Below, one piece after another: positions 54,601 through 63,600 of a stretch of 64,000 bases of DNA. Source of the DNA: Rhynochetos jubatus (lineage: Eukaryota > Chordata > Aves > Eurypygiformes > Rhynochetidae). The stretch spans positions 140,492,175 through 140,556,174 of the forward strand of contig CM050648.1 of NCBI GenBank assembly GCA_027574665.1, read 5' to 3'. The position numbers were made by a program, and so were the translations under genes. The notes under the pieces are model-generated. The model worked only from the letters and a program-made list of their open reading frames with translations, ran no database searches and was not told the DNA's origin. Within the stretch, counting starts at the first letter, position 1; every line of letters starts with the position of its first letter.

Positions 54601-57600
54601 AAATATACGTGTATAAATCAAAGATGTGAAGAACAACTCCCTTAACTTATAACAAGTCTGTAATAACTCCCTTATTATAACAAGTCTGTAATAACTCCCT
54701 TATTATAACAAGTCTGTAACAAGCCAATAATGTCTATTCAAAACTGCAGTTTTCCATTTAAGCACAACCTGCATATGGCTTTCTCTTGCACGTAATTAGA
54801 GCAGGTCTCCTTGATCAGGACACAAAGGGAGAGGGTGTATAGATGAGAAAATTGCAGAAACGTCTCTGCCAAAGAACTTTGAGAGCTTCACTTAAACCAG
54901 TTAGGACTAGTTTAGAACTGCAGCACAGTATTTCTCCTGTTTCTTTCAGTAGATAATAATTTTTGCCGTTCAGAGATTTAATGTTAAGGTACAATATTTA
55001 CAGTCACACAAGCAGGTTTTCTTTTATATCATTTCTCTTAGGGTCAAGATATAAATGGAAATATGTCAGAGACAGAGAAGCGAAGAGATCCACTTTTGGA
55101 GGAAAGCAGTGTGTTGTCAGACAGCCCATTACAGGGTATCCATCAAAGCAAGGACAGACTGGGGCAGCCTGTTCAGGTGCCTGGCAAATGTTCTAATACA
55201 TGTCAGTGTATATGTGTGCGTGTGTCTGTCTGTTCACTAGAAATGCATATGTAGTGACTTAAAATTTCTGCTCTATGCTGGTTTTCCTTATCTGATGAAA
55301 GGAATGATAAATTACCTTCTCCAAATCATCCTCTCAGCTTTGCACATGTGAAGTGTGCAAGAGATCAATGTGGTGATCTCTACAAGCCCCCAGGGCTTGG
55401 ACCCCCTTTCTCCATGATGCCAAACCTGCAACATACCTGTGAATTCAACAGATTTAGTCACCTGCATGCCCACAGTAGGCAAGGAGAAGTCACTAACCTG
55501 GATCTGCTGATCTTTAGGAGACCTCGGAACATTCACACTGTGAATGACTTCACGTGTGCAAAGCTGAGGGAACCATTTGGAGAACTCCCTATTGCCCTGA
55601 CCATTGAATGATAACAGTAGCTCGGAGAAATGACCATAAACATGGAAAAAAATGGAGTGGAAACCATCCATAGTGGGATTTCTGGAGAACGATAAGATCG
55701 ATAGTTAGAGTGTCCGAACGTGTATAACCATAAACTTCTATGACAGTATTAAAACTCATGTGAGCCCTTATTCCTGTTTGGTTTGTCCTGAAACTGTTCC
55801 ATAGTGATGAAGGTCCCAACACGGCAAACTGATCTGAGCAGGTGTTTCCAAGAGACTCTGGATATGGGTTACCTCAGCCTTTTCCTTCATTCATTAAGCT
55901 AAAAGTGAAGATAGAGCTGACAGATTGTGGAGTGTGACGTTCCTTAGTAAACTTAGATTTTGGACTGTGATTTTTTTTTTTTACTGTTTGTAAACATTGT
56001 GTGTTTTTCAAATCAGGGGGAAGCTGATAAAGAGAGCCCAGGTATGGACAGAGTCCCAGAGGATGTTCTGGACAATGCGGTCCAGGGTGGTGAAGCAGAA
56101 CTGGGAAGGCATCAGGATGGTGTTGGTATTGAAGGTGATGAAACAAGAAAGGAAACCTATTCAGCAGAGGTAACTGGATGTGAGATTACACAAGAGAGAT
56201 TGAATTTGAGGGTGTATGTCTACAGTTCAGTTGCAGTGGGGATGATACTACAGATGAACAAAGAATTAAAACCTCAAGTTACACTGAGCTGTTTTGTCTG
56301 ATGTGCTGTATACTTAGCATGCGTTAGCTCTCCAAATCCTTTCCAGTACATTTAGAATTAGTATGGAGGGAATTTCTTTTTCCATTGGTGCTTTGCTGAG
56401 GATATTGCATTCCAAGTCTCCTGGACGTATGGTGAAGTCTTCTTACCATTTTGCTTGAACACTGTTATTTTGCTTGAATCTCTTTAATCTATTTAGATTT
56501 CTTATTTACATATTTACTTTGCATGTACGAGGCTGCATTTGTAATGATGTGTCCTGTTTGATGCTCCCTGGTACAAGGGGAATTAGACAAATTTAGAGCA
56601 AATTGGGCAAAGAAGAGCAGTGTTTAGGAGCTGGAGCCATAATGAGGGGGAAGAGACTCAGTTCTTGTTGGAGATGAAAAGGCTTACAGGGATCTCCTTG
56701 CTGTCATCCCTCCCTGAAGGGGTGTTATGGAGAAGACAGAGCCAGACTCTTCTCACACCTTCAGTTTTAGCAAACCATGAGAGATGCTGAAAGCAGTGTA
56801 GTAGTGACAAGATGGAGCACAGTGTGCCCTCATGAGCTTGCTGAGAATTGGGGTAAATTTGTTCATTCTGGATTGCAGGTGCGCTACTTTCAGTACGTAT
56901 TCTGTCTGCCTTGCATCCACTGGCTCAGATACCTGTGCAGCACGGGTAGGTCCCTGATGCTGTGCTCATCGTCTTGTTGTAAGGATTTGCCATTATTTTG
57001 TGGGGGTAATGGTTTTATTTTCTCTGTCTCCAGATGATAAACAAACTCGGGCAGAACTTAGTGTAAGCAAATACCTCAGCAGGTACATAGAGCAGATCCC
57101 TGGGCTGCTCTATGATATGCTCTAGGATATCCATGGGAATATCCTGCCTGGTAATTGGCTGGGTGTCTGATCACAGACTCTGTCTACAGTACCAGATTGA
57201 AGCCTCAGGAAAAAGCTAAACCTTTTAAAAAATAAAAAAGGCATTTAAGACTGCATCCAGGGAGTACACAGTTCAAGGTCCATGCTTAGAATAAGGAAAC
57301 ATGAACAGCTTAGGTCAGAGGAAGGACACTTGCAGTCTGCAATTTTTCGAGAAATGTATAACAGAATTGCAGTGCTGCTGCCTCTAAATTATTTCCTTTG
57401 CCATAACCTTGCCCACAATAAATTGAGATGGAATTGTGGTTTTCCTCATACCTGTAATTATGGGCTTTGTAATTTTGCCATCTCAAGCACTGTAATTACT
57501 ACTCAGCAGGTTTGATTAGGGTTTTTTGATTACTTCTTTCTTTTATTTTTCTTACACCAAAAGGATAAACCTAGTGATGTCAAGGATCAGTTATACAGAG

Positions 57601-60600
57601 AAGATGTGGAACAAGTTAAACAGAGGGTGTGCCAGAAGAGTCGAGTCCTGAAATCCGCAGCAGATGAGGAAGATGGTCTGGAATTGAATCCCCCAGTTTC
57701 TGCACATGAGGTAGCCCATATTCTGTTATTTCAAGCTAAATTTGTCAGTCGCTGAATACTTGTTTCCACATGGGCTTCAGCTGAAGTTCTGTAATAAAAA
57801 AAGCAGCGATTACTGTCACATCAAAATCAAGACCATTGTGTATAGTTTTTCTTTAAGTCTGTGGTAGTTTTGAACTTTATCCAAAGTGCTAGCCACATCA
57901 TATTTTTCAATGGATCTGTTCAAAAGAGGAATATTTATTTTTCAGAGCCATCACAATCAGTCTTTATTTTATGATATTTAGAGTTTCTCTTTAAATTGTT
58001 AATCAATACAACTTCTTTGCATGTTATTATAGTTAGCTGTGGTAGGCTTTGCCATCATAAGGAAGGTAGATAAGAAAACTGAAATCCAGGGGTGATCCAG
58101 AGTAAAAATAAATTAAATAGAGAAAGGAGAATGGATTCAAGCTGAACAGATAACAAGGTACATTACTAAATGACATTACTTAGTGTATTCTTCGTTCAGA
58201 GTAAGGCTGTTAACATCACAAGTGCCCCATGACTGCTGATCCTTGGTCACCACGTTCTTAAACTGAAGGACAGTAGCTGGTTAACAACCCCCATTCTCTT
58301 CCCTTTTCATATTTTCCTCCCTCTCCAACCATCTGATGGACTGAAAAACTATAGGAAACATTAAAACTATATTGTGTGGAGAGATTGACACTATCTGTGT
58401 GTCCGGGGAGGCAGCGCCGTGGTGTATGTTGAGAACGTCGTACAAACAAGCAAACCGTGTACACAGCGATCGTGAGGTTCTTCGTAGTGTCAGGACAGTT
58501 AATTTTCTGTGTGTTTTGATGTGCTTATAGTTCAGTCTGGTAAAGTGGATTTCCTCCTCACTCTGTGATAGCTTAGCTGAGTTTTTCTGCTTACTTCAGT
58601 TCTATGGCACTCCAGAGTCTCTTAAGATGACATCTTATGTCTGAATTGCTGCAGCCATTACAGATTTGTACACAGAGAAATGGAAAAGTTATCTGATTGA
58701 CTGCTTCATGAGTGCTTCTCTTCAGTTTTGACTGAAAATAACCAAAAGAGTTCAAATAAACAGAATTATTCTTTTCCGATAGCATCTACAGTGTGCTGCA
58801 TGTTTCCCACTCTTGAAAGCAGGTATATTTTGGATAGCTCATGACCCACGGAGAGACAGACAACAGTGACAGCTGACAAGTGATATGGCTGCAGAGATAG
58901 CTGGCTGCTTCCTAGTAGAATAGTAGCTGAAGTAGCAATGCAGTAAGTTGATCAAACCAGAATTTTGTATCGCTGCGGGTTTTGTATGTTGGTACCTAGA
59001 GGAGCTCACAGCCTGCTCGTGCCTGGGTGTCTGTGTGCATTCGCTCACGTGAAGTCCGTACGTGGAACAGTTCACAGTTTGCACCGGTTACGGGCAGGCA
59101 CTGGGCAAAGGGAAATGCAGGAAGATTTTTAAGGTATTGCAATGCGACGCAATAAACCTCTGACATTTCATTTATGTTGTTGTTTGCGATAGTTGAGGAT
59201 GCTTCAGAGGATCACGTTTTACATCTGAACTGGGGCTGGCTAGGAGCATCCACTTGGGCAACGACCTCGGCTGATGAGCTGTTAAACTTGGCCCCAAGTG
59301 ACTTGTCCTTATGTCATTGTGGGATTGATGGCAGGGACTGGCTCTGGAGCCCCCCATTCCCTTCCTGCCCACCCCACTGAGACATGGCTCACTAATATTC
59401 TCATCTTACCCCTGATTTCAGATAGCACTTGTGGCAGTAGCAGCTGTGGCTTTGTGTCACAGCCAAGCTGGTTCACGCGTGAGTCACCTTGTGAAGAACA
59501 GTTGAAGAGATGGTTCTGGTGAGGACACAGCAGTGTAAGGCAGGTGCTGAGCAGAGGGAATTTGGGTGTGAGGAGAAGTTAAGGGTTCATGAATGTGAGA
59601 GGGAGAAGACAGGGTATACCTCTGGATTTATAGTAGCAGAGGTGGGTGCAGGGAGGATGTTGGTTGAAGGTGGGGATATCAGAATTTCAAACTTAAAATG
59701 ATGGGCAGAGATTTCATAGCTATCTGAGCAGGGCTGTCAAGCTAGGGTGACTGCAGAGGTGGGGGTAGTGAGGAGGTTCCAGCCTCTAGGTCCTGGATGA
59801 CCCACAGAGGCTGTGGGGGAAGCCACAGCAGGATTTAGGCATGGCTTAAAACATGTGAAGTGTTGTAGTTACAAAACTTGTTGGGTTAGGACCTTCAGAA
59901 GTAAGAATCCTGGTTTGTGTTGCAGGACACAGGTGCAGAAGTGGTTGCTCAGAAGGAACTATTTCCTGGAGTGCAAGTAAACACTGAATATTTTGAAGAG
60001 GAACAAAAGGTCAATGAGCTGAAAAATGAAGTGGCTGAACTGGATATCGTGCTCATAAATGAACAACTAAAAGAGCTGGAGGTATGGAAATTGCAAAGCC
60101 ATTCCTCATTGTTAATGTAGTGATACACTTAGAATTATGATTCACTTGGGCAAACCAAAATTGTTGCATATAGTCTTATCTAAGGTTTGACTGCCTGAGT
60201 AGTCAGTTTGTCTACCAGGTGATCTGCAAACACTGTGCCTTAATGCAAATACGTCCATGTAAATATTTTATACTGCTCTTCTAGAGTGCAGTAGTAGATG
60301 CACTTGTGATTGCACATGTGCTTCCGTGATGTGCACGGGCTTGCGTGCTCATTTGCATGGGACCGAGCAAGCACACGTTGGTAGATGTATCAGTATTTAA
60401 TTGTACTTTGTGCTGAAAGGTGAAAGTGTTTAAGACCTCTTAATCCTCTCTCTGTTTTGGGCTTGATTGTAGAATTTACAAACTGAACTGGAAGCATGGA
60501 AAGAAAAATCTTTGTCTCATAGTCCAGAAGCGTTTCCCAACGCAACAGGAGCAAACATAGCAGAGCTGCAAACCACAGAGCCTGCGGTGCCCTGCTGGGA

Positions 60601-63600
60601 CAGGCTGCTGCAAGAACTAGATGATGTTAAGGCAGTGAAGCAACAACAATACTGTTTAATTAATGAGTACCAGAAAAATCTTTCTGCTGCTCAGTCCTCC
60701 ATGAAAAATCTGTCAACAGAAAAAGATAACATAAAAATGTAAGTACAGCTGAGGGTTTCTGTTAATAGGTTGCAGAACAAATATGGTCTTGGACTGAATT
60801 TCGTGCCATACTTTCGTAATGCGCAGACAAGGATACGAGTTTTAACCATCTCCTTAACTTTGGGTAGCAAGAGAAGTCTCATGGGTATGTAAGTTTAAAG
60901 AACCTTAAACAGAAGGATTTCTGGTGGTTCTCTGCTATCCTTTAGCAACATCTATTCTTTTTATTTTTTAGGCAAAACAAAGAAATGGTTGCTGTGCTAA
61001 AAACCTATAATAAAAACCTTGTTAAAATATCTTTTCAAAAATATGGCAGATGTGAAATATGAATTTCTGTTTAAGGACCTATTAGTTCTAATTTTTTTCT
61101 GGGTGAAATATCTCATTACTCTGAAAATTAACCTTATTTGTTAGGAAGATTTCTATTGCAATACATAAGTCTACAGTGCCAGTTCAGAGGTAACCAATAC
61201 ACATGAAGTATTTAGTACCTTGTATGAATTAGCCTTTAAAACATGGAACTAGCCTAACAGTCACAATAATGTATGACAATAATTTGAAAAAATCTTTTAA
61301 ATAATATAAAATAGTATTAAGTTACAGCAAGGCAATTTGGAAAAAAAAAAAGAATAAAAATCTAGCTGCTAAATGTATTTTAAGTGGGAATTTCAAAATG
61401 CTCTTGGAAATAAAAGATGAGTAGATAAAGTCCTCCAAATTAATCTTGACTGACTGGGAATTCTTGACGTTTTTTCTTATAACTAAGTTTTATCTTCATT
61501 GTAAATGAGAAATCACCATAAAATGTTGTTAATTCACTTAAGGATGACGTAACAGTATTGTTGATTTTTAAAATTTTCTTTATTGTAACTTTAAAGGGAG
61601 GCTACGTTCCTTTAGGAAGTAACACATTCTTTATTATTCTATACTGCAATTTGAGAGAATATACATTAGCACATACCTTTCCTGCAGAGATACCTAGAAA
61701 TAACTAATGCTGTACCGATAAGCAAGAAATAACGATATTGCAACGGTGGTTAGGAAATTTGTGAGAGAATGTTGAGTGATTAAGTGAATAAAGTGAGTGA
61801 ATCATTTTCTAAACAGTGAAATTCTCTTTTTAACGTAAGTTTACGCTATGTTTTAGGAGATTTATTTTTTTAATGCTACTCATTTTTGGCAGGGGTCCTG
61901 TGAACAACACAGTTCTTCTGGAGAAAATTAAGGCATGCACAGAGTCCTTACAAAAAGAAAGAGATGTCTTAAACCAGCTGAAAACTCAGCAAGAAAGTTT
62001 ATCTCAGCATTTAACGTGTATGGATAAAGTGTTAACTGAAAGCCAAATGAGGCAACTGGAGGAATGGTGGCAACACATGGAACAGTCAGTGCAAAAGAAA
62101 CACGATCAAGTTGTGGCAGAAATCGATGAATTTAACCTGCTTATGAATAAAGCACAGGATATTCAGAGACTGATACAAGAACAGTGTTTACAAGCAGAGT
62201 TACATTCCTCACCTCAAGGAGAAGCCAAATACCCTGTCCTTTGTACCACATCGCTACAGGACATTAAACATGGTCTTTCTCTATTAAAAAGGAGGATTGA
62301 ACTGCAGATGAAAAGAATTTGGAGTGACCAAGAGAAGGTAGCTTTGGAGAACTCCATCCACGATTTGCAGAGCAAATTGGAAGCATTATCGGTGCAACAA
62401 ACTCCTCAAGAGGATGATCAGATCACTGGCCCTGCTCTCATGAAACATGAAGTGATGAAAAGGCTGAAAGAAAATATTTTGTGGGTCAAAGATTCACTGT
62501 CCTCTCTTGATCAGAAAGCAGCACTTTTCCCCAGTGACGTTAAATCACAGATCAGAAGTTGTCAGCTTATGAGCACAGAAATTCTAAACAGAGAGCCTGT
62601 GATTGTATCACTGGATTATGGGCTCCAGCACATCATTCCCAACTTGAAGCCAGAGGAGATCTCTGATATGACCTTCCTTTTACAAACATTGCAGAATTCA
62701 TACAAGGCTCTTGTTTTAAAATCAGCTCAAAGATTACAGCACCTGGAGCTCCAGCTGGAGGAGAGGCAAAGACTTATTGCAGAAGTAGAAAAAGTTCACC
62801 ATCAGCTTCAAAATGCTGAGATGCTCGCCAGGCCTGACAGGAACCAAACCAGCACATGGTCAGAATTAATCAATCAACAAGCCATTTTGAAGGAGATTTT
62901 AAAGGACATACAGGAAATAGAAGGGCTTATCTCATCTCACTGTAAAGAGAGTCAGGTCACAGCCGGGGAACTGAGCCTGTCTGAACAACTGTTTTTGATT
63001 GACCAGTTAAGAAGTCTGAAGCATAGAGCAAGGAAGACACAGAGGCAAATTCAGGGTAAACTTCATGAAGTAGAAAAAAAGATAACTGTCTACAGAGAAT
63101 TTGCTGAAGGAGTAACTTCATTGCAGCAAGATCTTAATGATGTACATTATGGTGAAATTAACCTGGAAGAAGTTGAATTACTAGATGCCAAGCAGAACGT
63201 GAAGGATAAATGCAAAGCACTTGAGGAAAAAGTATTAGCTTTTCAGTCCAATTTGTCACAAATAAAGAAGTACAAAGAAATCTTTGAATGTGTAGGTCTG
63301 AAATGGGACTCCCTGCAGCTGGATGAATTGCAAACTAAATTTTTTAAAATTAAAAATAAAATTAAAGGGAAGATAATACGCTTTGATAACATTGTTAGGG
63401 AATGTGATAGGATTCAGACATTACTAAATGAAATCCAGGCTGTGACATCCACTGTAAGAAAAGAAGCTAACATCCTAAATGATAGCTCTCGCTCTTCTCC
63501 TGCTGAGAATCTTCTATCTGTACAGATTCTGTTTCAGACAGCTCAACAGATCTTGCACTTAACCCAAGACGTAGCAAATCAAATAAACAAAAATGAGGTC

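Noticed and set aside
54635-54720. Repeat of CRISPR-like unit length (28 bp)
   Set aside because: The copies are directly adjacent without spacers and lie in a vertebrate intron.
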